Of a stretch of DNA of 64,000 nt, positions 38,322 through 50,619 are shown piece after piece (the first letter of the stretch is position 1; each line of letters opens with the position of its first letter). Below the pieces are notes generated by a model. The model did no database searches and was not told where the DNA came from. It saw only the letters and a list, made by a program, of their open reading frames with translations. The position numbers were made by a program, and so were the translations under genes. Source of the stretch: Spodoptera frugiperda (lineage: Eukaryota > Arthropoda > Insecta > Lepidoptera > Noctuidae); NCBI RefSeq assembly GCF_023101765.2, contig NC_064228.1, positions 2,284,501 through 2,348,500 on the forward strand. The letters are read 5' to 3'.

Positions 38322-39699
38322 CCGTGACGTAACGTTATCTCGAATGCAGTTGGAACATAATGTGGACACGCCCACGCGTGGACCGTGGGTGTGTAAGTTA
38401 GGTAAGGTAATGCAGACTCGTAAGTTACGTCACAACTTAATTAATGTAAGGATTTTATTTATTGCTTTATTATGCTAGAGAATAATAAATTAACTGTTGA
38501 TAATATGGTAACGTGTATTGTGCAATTAAACTGATTAGTATGTGCAGTTGAATACGATTTAAGATTTAAAAGAAAGTACTTAGTAGTTCAGCTGCATTTG
38601 TGATTTGTTAAAAAAAATAATCTCGCAATAAAAAAGATTGTGTCCACCAAATAAACGAGTTACAAAAGATTACATTGGTCCTGAAAATTCACACAAAACA
38701 AATTGAAGATGAAGTTACTTTAGCATGTCTTATTTAGTTCATATTGGTCTTAAATTATCCAATCTTTACATTTCGACCAATTCTTTACAAGACGACCATT
38801 TAAACATTAGGAACGAATTTGAACATCATGTAACTATCACACTAAACAGGAACACTACATAGGCACTAGGCACATAACATCCTTCCCGGAGCAACCACGG
38901 CGAGGTGCAAACTATTTCCTAAGACCATTATGGGACCGTAAATAACATACTATCTTACTATCGTGAATTCTTCTCTTGGGCAAACTATTATATAAAAGGA
39001 GTTATACATACTGATTGGTCGATTAAAATTGTGAAGATAATCGATTCAAAATTGTTTAAAGTGACTTTACTTGAATTTTATTAAAATGAGATATCTTTCC
39101 TTACCTACTACTACTATACATGCTGTGTTCGTTCACATCAAGTAAGATAGAATCTTGACTATCATAATTGTCAAATAAAACCCAGATTTACGACCAAAAA
39201 AGGTATATCAAGCTCTTCCCTTTTAAAGTCAATACAAAATCCTCCCATTTATCTCTTTCAAAGTCTTAATAAATACAATCAATTGCTTTCAAAAGTTCCC
39301 CAGTCATTATCGGGTCCATAGAAAATTTATTGGTCTCCAAAAAGTTGGTATGGCTTTAAAATTCTTTCCTTTATATCCCAAATGCCCACCAAAGTTCTGT
39401 ACGGAACTTTCGTTCATTGAGCGTTGAAAATTAATAAACATTTTCGTGGAAATCGAGGCGGATATTCTGGGGAAAATTCTGCTATGTTACCGCTTTTTCG
39501 TAACAAGTTTCGGTAAACATAATAAGCTATTTTATGTTTTTAGAAACATCGTGGACTTTGGGAATGTTTTCTTTCATGGCTGTGGAGAAAACTTGCTTAT
39601 TGATGTTTTTCATTTACCTGGCAAGTTTTAGTTTTTACTGAGATTCAATTTGAACGTTGTAAACGTCGAAAACTTTTTGACTCTAACTGGCGTTCTATA

Positions 39700-40130
39700 A
39701 AGTCTGGCCTATGGGAAACCGGCGTGAGGTTATGTATGTGTCGGGATCGAGGGTAGAATTGAAACACAGGCGTCCACCCTCGGCGCTCGACGGAGTCAAG
39801 GATTCATCGGCTGAGCGGCGTGTTGATCACCTCGTGCAGCAGCCGACCAGTACGGTCGAATATTGAACCGTCGTGTGTTTCAACCTAGTCTGTAACCTGT
39901 TAGTTTGATATTGTAACAGTTAATTATCTTTCATGTACTTTGTAACCATGTTTGCACTTTGAGAGTGACTGAGACCTCTGAGTTTGTTTCGGCATTTCTT
40001 CTCAGAGTAGTCGGTAGGAAATGCCGGCCCCATCAGTAGCTTAAGTAAAGTAACAGTGCAATGTACAGAATTAAACAATAGTTCCATATCGAAGACTTTA
40101 TTATTTTACTGCTACCTTCGTCATAACGCC
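39700..40130 (+). repeat. Dispersed repeat, possibly a solo LTR after a SINE-like tail
   Basis: CTATGGGAAACCGGCGTGAG and GTTATGTATG resemble the tail at 16048. A long stretch starting TGTCGGGATCGAGGGTAG follows, containing CGGCATTTCTTCTCAGAGTA and GGAAATGCCGGCCCCATCAG, words I know from common lepidopteran repeats. It ends near TTTTACTGCTACCTTCGTCA, which looks like a gypsy-type LTR end. No matching target duplication was found. Confidence 0.4.
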
Positions 40131-41910
40131 CACAAGTATTCCTGACATGAGTAGTGAGATTCTCCTTTCACCGACATATCGAAAGTGAGAGATCTCCTAT
40201 CTCCGACATATGTATATGACTGTAACTGCTCAATCGCTAACCACATTTTGGGTAGACATTCTAGCAAAGGTTCTCTCTCTATCGCTACAAGGTTCGGCGA
40301 ATCACAAATCAAAGCAAAAGGCCAAAACAACTGTAGTTATAAGTAGGTACTGAAAGCAATTAGAAACAGAACCGGTATACTTAATCAATGCATACTAACT
40401 GGCAAGATGTCAAGGCTCTAGGATTGATCGGTGGTGTATCGAGCGACCTAGTTCCATGTTTTTCACTATTATCATAACGAGTACACTTTCTTTGTCTTTC
40501 TTCAGTCTTCATTAGTTTATTGAGTGCCTGCAGGTTGCTATGGCAACGGTAAATAACAATATAAAACTCTAGTTAAAAGGGTAAGGACTAAAATATTGTA
40601 TAAAAACAAAGTTCCAAAACACTAGCCAAGTCTAAACACGAAAAAGATTCATAAAAAGAAAAATGTTGTGTATATGAACAGTCCTCAAAAGAATTTAGTT
40701 TGATTTGCTTTGAAGGCGAAGGCAGTGAGATAAATAATGTTAGTATATTATGCGAAACGATTTATCAAACGGAACACGCGACGGGAGCGAGCGTAATTTT
40801 TGCATGCTCCGACAAGCACCCATCCGTATAGGAAGCCAGCAGACGCTATTTCCTTACTTTGACAAAGAAGCTAAATAAAGATTTAGTAGATAAAACTCTT
40901 CGAAAGAAACCTGCACAAAGAGATGGGAAATATTTTCGAATCAATTTTCATACACGTGCATTTCACTATTTCACTTTTATTTATAAGACACGAGGGACTC
41001 AAAGCTATGGCCATTATTGAAGTTACAAACATTGAGGTTCAAATTCTTGGTTTTGAGCCCAATTGTTTCATTTTATTACATAGAACTTTGATAATTTCTG
41101 CCACAAAATAAGCAAACATGTAACATAACCACAAAAATAACATTGCCTGTTAAAATAAGAATAATTCTCAATGTAAATAACTAATATACATATACTTCCT
41201 CAAGGCAATAAAAATGATAATTACGTAAACTACACTTCGTTAATACAAGCGACGTGTCGGCTGCGCATACAGAGTAATGCCGCTTGCGTTTTGCATTCCT
41301 CACTCATCACCCAATCGCTTTGAGCTTACAAATACTTTTAACCGACCTTGGAATAGCTAAATTTCGTTTTTTTATTAGAAGTTTGGACAGATTTGTGTGT
41401 TGGCTCGTAAAACTGAATGGTTTCTCATAAAACATTATAACGTGCGATGTCCTTAAACGGGCGTCTTTGGGTTCAGAATCGATGCTGACTGAGGACGTTA
41501 AGTTTATTAGTATGATAATATTCGGTATCTAAGAGGTGTAATGTTGTTAAATATTGGAATTTTACGACTGTAAGCTGTTATCTTGTAGACTTTATTGGTT
41601 GTGTTTAGTAGTTTACATAGGAAAGATGATACAATCTGTTATGAAATTGTTTAAAATATGGAAGACACCTATTACATGACTATTCTAATAAAAGTACTAT
41701 GTTTTATATTTCTATCCTAAAACATTCTGAAAACTTTTCCTTCTCCATTTTAACTCTAAATAAAATTTTCTTCATTGTAAAAAGATTTTAATTCAAGCAT
41801 TCAGCGCTAATGCAGGCAATTTATCGGGAAAAACAAAGTGCATACTTTACCTGACAATGCAATTAGTTACGTACGTAGACTTGGCCATTTTACTGGAATC
41901 GTGTTTTTGT

Positions 41911-41948
41911 GCTTACCTGTGAAGAAAATAAAAAAGAAACAATTAGTA
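41911..41948 (-). promoter_or_regulatory. Recursive splice site (zero-length exon) with ideal branch point
   Basis: Read on the minus strand: TACTAAT branch point (41948-41942), an almost pure pyrimidine tract, TTTTCTTCACAG, then directly GTAAGCAC. The junction is between 41917 and 41916. Every element of a ratchet point is present: branch site, tract, CAG and a strong regenerated donor. It lies 1.1 kb inside the intron from the donor at 43008, on the gene's strand. Confidence 0.82.
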
Positions 41949-43008
41949 TAAATTGTCAAAGGTTTAAATGTGTTTGAAACAAAAAATCTTATTCTAAATT
42001 GGTTTTACCAGTTGTTGAAAAATGTCTTATTTTGAACGATTGTAACAATATTTTCTTTTACAACATATTATACATACAGCTGCCAGCAGGTAAACCTACT
42101 CCAATATGACAAAATTTATCAACAGATTTTCGTCCTAATTAACAGAACAATAATGTTGAAAATCATTTACAAAGATTGGTTTAGGTTGACCAGCGTTCGT
42201 ATCACACAATACGAATTAATCATATCTACCATTAAACATTTTCGTGTACATATATGGAGCTAGCAGGCGGTCGTGATATGAGTGTGACGTCATTGAGCCT
42301 GCGTCAGAGCCAAGCACCAAGTGTTACAAATTGACTTTTTCACAGCAGGTAGTAGAAATAAGGCTGTTCGTTGACTACAACGTGATCCTTACTTATTTTA
42401 GGAGAGATCTAAAAGAAATCTATCACACATGACGTAGGTATAAAGCTTTTTTTTTTACTATGTACACTTAGAATACATAAATGAAAATTCAAATAAAATA
42501 GCCATCAATAAAGATTTAACTCTTTAAAATAACACATTATGACTTGTTTATGGAAAAAAATCTTAATACAAATACAAATAGAAAATAAAGTAGGATTACT
42601 GTCTACCTCTCTTTTGTGCTCATTACGCAAGCGAGTGTGAATGAATTTAGGTAACAAGGTAAGCAAATATTACACCACACTTAATACAATTTGAGACGTC
42701 GCGTGTGGGTAGCCGAACACATTTAACGTCAAATAAAAACGCGTCAAAATCGGTGATATGAATTATGTCCGTTGTAAAATTATTATAAATGCTAAGTTAC
42801 GATCAATATTTATCGGTTTTGGAGAGAAACGATGTTTTTTATTACATATTTTTATCTAGCAATTAATTGGCTAAACATGTATTGCCTACAAAATGCTACT
42901 TTTAGATACAGTGAAAATGTTCTTTTCTATTTTGCTTGGATGATAATCAACATCAATTTTACGCTTAATAGTATGGACATCCACAATATCGTAAAGAATC
43001 ATCGTTAC
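41917..43008 (-). other. Giant par-1 intron, segment 1 (~1.1 kb after the first coding exon)
   Basis: AT-rich intron with no gene or repeat that I recognise. Confidence 0.55.
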
Positions 43009-43812
43009 CTGTGACCTTGGAGAGATAGGGGACGTAGGTGTCCTTGGAGAAGGTGGATCCACCCTATGTTCAGCCAGAACCCTGTGCTCATGTTTCCCAG
43101 TCACAGAGTTCTTGACGCGCTCCATCCTCGCTTGTATCGCTTTTCGAGATATAACCTTGGACTTTTCATCCTTATTGCCATCAGCCAGTTTCTTCATCAT
43201 CCTAGCAGTGGCTGCCACTGACTGTTGAGTGTCAGAGTTTGTTCTGGCCAGACGAGTGGCTGGTCTCGGTACTGGTGTAGCACCACCGGTACTGCTGCGA
43301 GTGCTTTCGTTTCTATTGAAAGGCACCACGTCGTGTTCTGTATCGGAATCGGCTGGAAGATAGCCTCCGCCACCGACTGAAGATACGCCAGTACGTAAGA
43401 GGTTCTCATGTTCAGCGTATCTCACTCTTTCATCGACCCCAACAGAACCATTCTGTGCCCTTTTCTCCAATCCCCTCTCCATTTCACCAATTTGCCGTTC
43501 AAGTTTTCGTAGAACATCGTCTGAAGGCGGCATTGGTGCAGTGTCGTCTGGAGGTTCGGGAGATTGGAATGACTTGAGGTGGATGGGATGAGCTCTATTG
43601 ATTTCAAGTCGTTTAGGAGCTATCCCCGAGGATGTTATCTCGTACTGGGTTCGTTGTGGTGGTTGCGAGTTCCTCTCCAACATGGCTAAAGATACCGGCG
43701 ATGGTGGTGGCGCTCCGTTAACAGTAGGCTCCTGGCCCTCTGGGGCGGGCGACACCTTCGGTGCTCGAAAACTTTTCCTCATGAAATCTTCACGTGTCAG
43801 TTTCCTCTCCAT
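43009..43812 (-). CDS. Long first coding exon, probable N-terminus of a par-1 isoform (family not recognised)
   Basis: An open frame of 268 codons starting MERKLTREDFMRKSFRAPKV and ending PRTPTSPISPRSQ. I chose ATG 43812: context ACTAAAATGG is good, and an in-frame TAA lies upstream with no earlier ATG. The donor TCACAG followed by GTAACG gives a phase-0 end. The protein is Pro/Ser-rich and probably disordered. It has one predicted charged coiled-coil (residues about 97-120, DDVLRKLERQIGEMERGLEK), an acidic DSDTEHD patch near 155-161, a basic stretch near 204-245 and Pro-directed phosphosite-like motifs at the end. I recognise no domain. Joining it to the exon at 7493 is inferred from strand, phase and the recursive splice sites between them. 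It could instead belong to another minus-strand gene whose next exon I did not see. Confidence 0.8.
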
Positions 43813-43938
43813 TTTAGTAAGAAGACATTTCACTGATATTATCACTAAGTTTTAGATTTTAGAGCATACTAATTTAAACTTCTATCACAGTTATATCACT
43901 TTAAGTACTATTTTTAATTTTGTAAGCATGTAAAATAC
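43813..43938 (-). other. Probable 5' untranslated part of the first coding exon
   Basis: On the minus strand an acceptor-like TTCTTTTTTCAG ends at 43939, and 126 bases later comes the ATG at 43812. The stretch contains one short upstream reading frame (ATGCTTACAAAA, 12 codons then TAA) and an in-frame stop before the real ATG, so it reads as leader rather than coding. If the acceptor is used, at least one untranslated exon lies further right. The alternative is that transcription starts inside this stretch. Confidence 0.5.
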
Positions 43939-46900
43939 CTGAAAAAAGAATAATAATGTGATTCACCTAAGTATAGACGCCCTTACCATATCAGATAAGA
44001 TAGCGGCTATACGGAATTTAGTCATGACATCGAGACATGACATATGGATTCGGCCTAAATACCAATATCGAACGGACGATTAGAATGAAGTATGGAGACA
44101 GACAAAGGTTACGGATTAGTGGAAGACGATCAATAACCTGCTGCTGACGTCAAATCAACAATCGCATATAAAATTTACTTACTGACGCATATCAACTGAC
44201 CAATTACTGTCTAGTGCGTACCCAGAAGAAGTAAAATCAATACTTAATTGGATAGGAACCGATTGAAGATATGAAATCAATCATGTGGAAAAACCGACTC
44301 CTTCTAGGACCTTTAATGATAAGATTTTTTGTTAAAAATGAACTTGTCCAATAAAACCTAGAAAGTCTACACAAAGGGCTAATCAACAAAAAACCGAATC
44401 CAAGAGAACACTTAAAGAAACAAAGAGAATTCCAAACGGAATTGTTACGTGATCGAATAATAGGATAATCAGATGAACCAAGACGAAAAGTGAAATCCCT
44501 GAACGATCGTACCGACTCGTAACTCGATAAGAATGGCTACCAAAACAAATAATAGCTGCAATTTACCAACCACATACGAATTTAGACTCTATTACTAAAA
44601 GAATAAAGAGAAGAGACATAAATTAGGCTATCAACGCCCTAATCAGTTACCTACATGCAATAAATTAATTAACTAACCGTGAAATAAAGCTAATGTTAAT
44701 GGAAAATATCTGCCGAAAAACCTTGTGTGTGTTATTGGCATCTTTGATAAAGTTATCACTGATTAAAGATACATATCCTACCTACTGACACATTTAGTTG
44801 TTGATTGTGAATATTACACTTAAAAACTACAGTTAAAGCTAGTTATTACAATTTGAAGATACGTGTAAACGGAGTTAGTGACTAGTAATCGATTATCGAC
44901 CAAAATAACCAATCCAAGGTCGGTCAAAGAACATTAAATATTCTAACAGCTGCTTAATTATTAAAGGAATCCAGCTACGAAAGACTTTAAACACGATACT
45001 CATACAGTACAAGTTCTATAGCTCAAAAATGATCTCTAACATAAATAACGCTACCAATCTCAATCCCATTTAAAATGTAGAAACAGTTTCCGAGAACCAA
45101 GAGGAATGCAAAACACTTCTATGCTAGAAACATTCCGTTGTACGGCAGGCTGAGCGAGACAGGAACAAAGTCCATCTGGAAAGAGAGAGATGAAACATTG
45201 TTAGTTATAGGAACACGGAGCACCGTTCACCATAACCCTGTAGCGACATAAAGCGGCAGCAGCGACATCTGTAAGAGAGAACCATCACCTGGACACTTGA
45301 ATCAACATGTAACATGAAGCAAAGACGACACAATACGAATAATATCGATACCAATAAAAGGCCATTCAACCTCCACGATAAATTCTTTCGAGTTGTAATT
45401 GGATTTTGTTACGAGCGCAAGTTATGGGAGTTTCAAGTAGTGGAATAATAAAATGTTGTGGTTTTTTATAAACATATAAATAAAGTTTAAGGTTCTGAGT
45501 TATACAGTGCAAGAGTAACGTATAATATAGGTACTGAATTATTTTAGCATGTCTAAAGATGAATAATTACATATCAAATCACTAATAGAAAGTAAATTGT
45601 AGGTTTACAAGACAACGTGATATTAAGAATACAATTCAATAGAGCCGCAGCCCGAGGCCTTGGTTCGAATCACGACAATGCAACATATGGCACCCAATGG
45701 CACCCAAAGACCTATGACTCAATGTTTTCATAAAGTTAAGTAATACAGACACAGTACAAACTGTATCAAATATCGCATGTAAAGATACGAGAGACTGTGA
45801 TAAAATTAACATTCCAACAGGAAAACTAAACGGTGAGAAATAAACAAGGAAAATAGATACAATGCATGATTATGATAATGATATACGATAAGTTAGTAAT
45901 GTTATAATATAATGTATTCTAGTTCACGTATAGACCGGAATATTAGAATAATACTTGGTTTAAACAGTTTCTAAAAGTAAGAAATTAGGATTATTGAATG
46001 CAAGTACAAAATAGAAAATGTTTTTCTCACTTCCACGTTACAAGTGCTAATAGTCAGGAACGTAGCAGATATTGTTCTTAATCGCACTTTAATGCCGCAA
46101 TTATAACGTTCTGTAATGATGATTACGAAACGCAACAAAACAACACGAGATTTCCAACGCATTGTTAACAATAAAACAGTTTGTGTTTTACGTACAAACT
46201 AGCCAAGTTTCACGTTTATGCAACAGTATAGTTTGTGAATCATATCTTTTTATACACTCCACATGCATTGCCTAGATGCGAATATAATTGTAGTGTTTAT
46301 GTCTATTTTGTGAGCTTCTGACTCAGCTTACGTACTCGAATAAACAAATAAAATTATTCTAAACCATCACTATGTTATGATTGAATTACTAAATGCAATG
46401 GATGCCACGTAAATGCAGTAACCAGCTGTAAAATAGTGGTGCTAAACAGTCTGCTGTCGATTTTGAAGAAAAATGTATGAGTAACGATATTTACCGACAT
46501 TCCTGAAGACGTACTAGCCGCAAATGTATATTATTCAACATCTTTTACGACATTGGTAACATTAAATCATCCATTGTTACACATTGTAATCCCCTGGGAT
46601 GCCCCAAGGAAGTATATTGGGGCCACACGCACTTTGAATTAAGTTTAATAGTAATCGTGGCACAAATTCTTGATAATCATGCTGGCAAAATTATTACACA
46701 AACTATAGAAGCAACCGAAACTTGCGCAGAATTCATTGCGCTGTGTGCAAAAGTATTTGTAAAAGCAAACATTTCATTATGATGTTGTTCTATTTACAGT
46801 GGCAAACGAAAATAGTCCTAACGTTGCTAAAAATAGTTTCAATATTAATCTTAATCTATTTTAAGTTTCGTGTTGGTTTGGCCACGCAACCGCTGTATTA

Positions 46901-49285
46901 TATGGAAGTTTTGGGGAAACCTTGAGAACTATTAACATCGTTTGTGATAATGATTAGGCTAGTGACGATATCATCAACGGTAATTTGAAGTTTACTTTTA
47001 TATTTAGCGCTGCTTTAACGTGAGATTTCTAAAGTAGTATAGAATATATTTCTGTATTATTATCCTCATTACTCAGTACTATTATCATTCAAATGTTATA
47101 CTCGATTCTTCACTTTAAACTTTGAAACATTAAGTTACATGAGATGTTTCAGAACGTCTTTTCAGTATTTCTCGAGGTCACAACTTTAGCTTTCTAAAGT
47201 TAATTACTTAAAGTTTCCGAGAATATGAAATAAGTTGTCTCACCTCAATTTCTTATACATATTAATAAAACTGTAGTCAATACATAGCACCTTAGTACAA
47301 GCCCGACCATCTCAGGTTCCCCAGCTTGAAATAACTGTACGTAATTTAACTCTTTGTCAGAAAATGCAAATTTATCTTTTGCTGTATGTTTAGCTTCTAT
47401 TTCTTGGCTATTAAGAGCCATTTTAGTTGATGTTGCTGTGGCTTTAGATTTGTTTGCATGGACCGCAAGCTTCCGCCATTGTGCTCGTATCTGCTTGCAT
47501 GGAACTATAGGATTCTATTCTTATTATGTGTAAAGTTGAACAATTGCTGCTGTTTTGATTTTCGCATCAGATCAACCAGGTGCTTTTTCTAGAGAAATTA
47601 ATTCCATTATGGAAGGAGATGTAATCGGAAATACATTTCATAGAAAATAAACTTTGAATGAAATTTTAAATAGATTCATTAATTACATTCTGTGGAACCG
47701 ACTCTTAAGACGAGAATCAATATTTGTTACATCCTTGAGTCAGACAAAATTTACTTTTCCACTCTGTACCGGCAAAGTAAACATTTTAAGCCTACATTTC
47801 CCACACAAATTATGATGAGTTAAAAACCTCACACCTTAAAATTTACTAGAGGTTCTAACAAGATCCTTAAGGTTCAAGGTCCTTTATAACACGGAAACCT
47901 TTGTAAGGCCTAGGGAAACTGAGGACTGGGGACTGGTCGCAAATGGCATATGCTAATGAATGCATTGTGAGGCGAGGGAAAACATCAGGACAAAGTTGTG
48001 GCAGTTGGTAGACAGTTGAGAGCCGGCAAAGTTGGTTTTTATTCTGTTTGGAGCAGGAATGAGGTTATTTTTCGCATTTTGCGCTTTTAAATGCCGCCGC
48101 TACATCTGTTTGTGAATAATTTCAGCGGGCAAATGAATATTCTGGTTGAATTTTTGAGTTCATTCAATGCTCGGCAAACTGGGTCAAAGTTTTTGTAAAA
48201 TGAGCGAAACGGGATTATTTGGCCTAAAGAATCGTGTAATAAATTACATTAGGTCGTAATTCTTTAGACATAATCCAGATTAAGTAATAAGAACGGTACT
48301 AAACAGAAACCATTAGCCAACAGCACACATTAAGCGAACCAAACCAAGTTTCTAAACAGCGATTAGTGTTGTAAATCCATCCTACGTAAATAAGAAGCCC
48401 GTTAAGGGCAATGCTTTTTACATAGAAATTATAAAATAAAATCTGACGTTTAACAAGCGTTTTTGATAGTAGGAACATCTATATGAACATCCCATAGAAT
48501 ACAGATCTGATGCCTCATCATACACGATAAACTTATAGTAAAATATTCAGATAAACTAGAGGCAAAATGTACCTCTCACTTATTCACACGACCGATAAAT
48601 TCCGAGCTACTTCCTCGAACATGTATAATTTATTACATGCAGTTTTTCCAGAGTATTTTTATTTTGTTTTCAATAATTTATAACCATTGAGTACTTGTAG
48701 TATAACTACTGAAGCCTGTAGCAATAAGACTGTATTTGTATTTGTTTTCTGAAGTAATAAAAGAAGTTGCATGACAGCCAACCCAATCAACGATGACTCA
48801 TGCCAAGATTGTTTTATCAGAGCTCCCACGAACGTAATTGAACATAACGATGCAAAAAAATGTATTGCGTGTGCATGAAAACAAAGTTTACAACGATTGA
48901 ATTACATTAACGATAACCATAATGATACTGTGACAAAGAAATATCGTGACGAAGTTTAAATTTAAACTTCCATTTACAATGGAAGCTGTAACAATAAACT
49001 TGATGTTCTAAACTTAGTAGATAAATAAAATTAAGGAGTTTTTGTATCTGACAAAAACAAACAAAATTATGGTCGCTGCAAAAAGTACTGCACAAGCACA
49101 TGCACTTCATCCATTTGTGGAAGATAACGTTGACGGCTTAAAAGAACGATTAAATCTTGACAATATAAAACATTGTCAACAGGATCTTAATACGGTAAGT
49201 ATACTGAAGAAAAAAACGATTGAAGAAAAAAAAGCCATCACGACTGTAACAAAAAACAGAGTACAAACCGGTTCGGAGCGTTTAA
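43939..49285. other. Upstream region without a supportable gene (left of the piggyBac remnant)
   Basis: It is AT-rich. A strong acceptor-like TCTCTCTTTCCAG (minus strand, ending 45176) is followed by ATGGACTTTGTTCC and a 19-codon frame, but no good donor was found. A box B-like GGTTCGAATC at 45662 lacks a tRNA around it. Untranslated par-1 exons may be here unseen. Confidence 0.5.
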
Positions 49286-49515
49286 CCCTAGATCACTAAA
49301 CATTAGTCTCACAGGCGACACGACCTCTGAACATTTTCTGTTTAGATATGTTCCTGGCATTCCCCAGCCCCACCGCGCTCAGTACCCTCCTTATTCATTG
49401 TTTTAGTGACCCATGTGCATGCGTTTTGTTTGCACTTAGTTTACTTCCGGAGTTTTGACGAATTGTTAGTCTCACGGACTAATATTTAGTGATTACGCGT
49501 GAAAAGTGAGTTAAG

Positions 49516-49695
49516 GTAAGCTTGGAATAATTTTGTTTATTTATTGACTTTTTGTACAAATGAAGTTTTTTTTTATTTCTTAGAATTTTATTATTTATAT
49601 TATATAATATAAAATAAATTTCATGTATTTTATTAGTATGAAGAGGAAAAAATATATATTTTGAACATTATATACAGCCGTTTATTCTGTTTTAG
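49516..49695 (+). other. Probable leader intron of the piggyBac gene
   Basis: AGTTAAG followed by GTAAGC at the left and TTCTGTTTTAG at the right, ending exactly at the transposase ATG (49696). The interior is very AT-rich. This reads as an intron in the 5' leader. Confidence 0.55.
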
Positions 49696-49881
49696 ATGGA
49701 TTCAATAAGGGATCAAGACAAAATTCTGCAGTTTTTGAATGAATCTGATACTGAAAATGATGACCTAGAACTCGCATGTCAACCTGGTGAACTATCAGGA
49801 TCTGAAGAAGAAGAAAATAACTTAGAGGTAGAACATTGTGTAAACACCGACGCAAGTGATGAAGAAACCGAAATGCAATAA
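49696..49881 (+). pseudogene. piggyBac transposase N-terminal stub
   Basis: 61 codons, MDSIRDQDKILQFLNESDTE to a premature TAA, acidic (SGSEEEENN, DEETE). Acidic disordered N-termini are usual in piggyBac transposases. The frame ends where the internal deletion begins. About two-thirds of a normal ~550-600-residue protein is missing between this piece and the next. It begins right after the probable leader-intron acceptor. Confidence 0.8.
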
Positions 49882-49961
49882 AGTGATTTTTGGTCAGCCA
49901 GACATTAACTCCAGCACGAAAAAGCCTGAAATAATACATTACTACTATTGTAGAAATGTAT

Positions 49962-50442
49962 TATATCAGGTTTTGGTACTATTGTACCAAAGGAGTCGTT
50001 GATACTATTGACCAGATTTGTTCTGCCATTAGCTGCAACCGCACAACAAATAGGTGGCCTCAATGCATATTTTATAATATGCTGAACTTATGCATGGTCA
50101 ATGCGTATGTTGTTTATGTGTCTAACATGGTGCGGCAACGACAAAAACCTTTTAAACGCAAAGCATTCGTGCAAAAATTGGCAGACACTCTCATTAAGCC
50201 ATGGTGTTGCGTGAACGATACACGGCTGTAACTTTGAGGAAGAATATCAGGGCCAGTATCAAAGATATCCTGCAAATTGAAAATATTGAGGCTAGTACTA
50301 GTCATGCACAGCCAAATAAACGAAGAATTTGCGCAATTTGCCCGTACCAGAAGCATAGGATGACAAAAGTATCATGCCACTCCTGCAAGAAGGCTATTTG
50401 TGGCGAACATACGATTCCTGTCTGCTCAGACTGCCAGGATTA
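49962..50442 (+). pseudogene. piggyBac transposase C-terminal part, frameshifted
   Basis: YYCTKGVVDTIDQICSAISC carries the TKGxVDTxDQ block, with the last catalytic Asp of the piggyBac DDD core. WPQCIFYNMLNLCMVNAYVV and KRKAFVQKLADTLIKPW follow, as in family members. A frameshift near 50200 leads to LRKNIRASIKDILQIE and a Cys-rich C-terminal domain, CAICPYQKHRMTKVSCHSCK to PVCSDC, which in piggyBac binds the terminal repeats. The first two catalytic Asp residues are lost with the deletion. A non-functional remnant. Confidence 0.88.
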
Positions 50443-50619
50443 ACATTTTTTATATGTTTGTTGAATAGTTTCTAAGAAACCTTAATAATAACTAATATTT
50501 CACCTACTTTTTTCATAAATAAATATAATTTTCAAAAAAAATTGACGATTTAATTTGTTAGTCAAAATGACTAATGTTTAGTGATTGTGTAACTCGAAAA
50601 TATGTTTAGTGAGCTAGGG

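Larger units (their letters stand above)
18530..41916 (-). other. Giant par-1 intron, segment 2 (~23.4 kb)
   Basis: This is mostly AT-rich sequence without a supportable gene. Recognisable items are short tandem repeats (22557, 23999, 38265), a foldback MITE (25285), LINE tails (26741, 29722, 31936), a degraded coding-like stretch (27930-28780), a hAT MITE (37848) and a dispersed repeat (39700-40130). It is bounded on both sides by recursive splice sites. Confidence 0.6.
49286..50619 (+). mobile_element. piggyBac-type transposon, internally deleted, 1334 bp
   Basis: It starts CCCTAGATCACTAAACAT and ends with the reverse complement of CCCTAGCTCACTAAACAT (17 of 18 match), with TTAA on each side (49282-49285 and 50620-50623), the piggyBac target. 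It encodes an N-terminal transposase stub and the C-terminal part only. The catalytic middle is gone, so it cannot move itself but could be moved in trans. Subterminal GACTAATATTTAGTGATTAC (about 49478) and GACTAATGTTTAGTGATTGT (about 50568) are direct repeats near the two ends. Confidence 0.93.

Noticed and set aside
45662..45671. Box B-like GGTTCGAATC suggesting a tRNA gene
   Set aside because: No box A, acceptor stem or anticodon arm could be placed around it.
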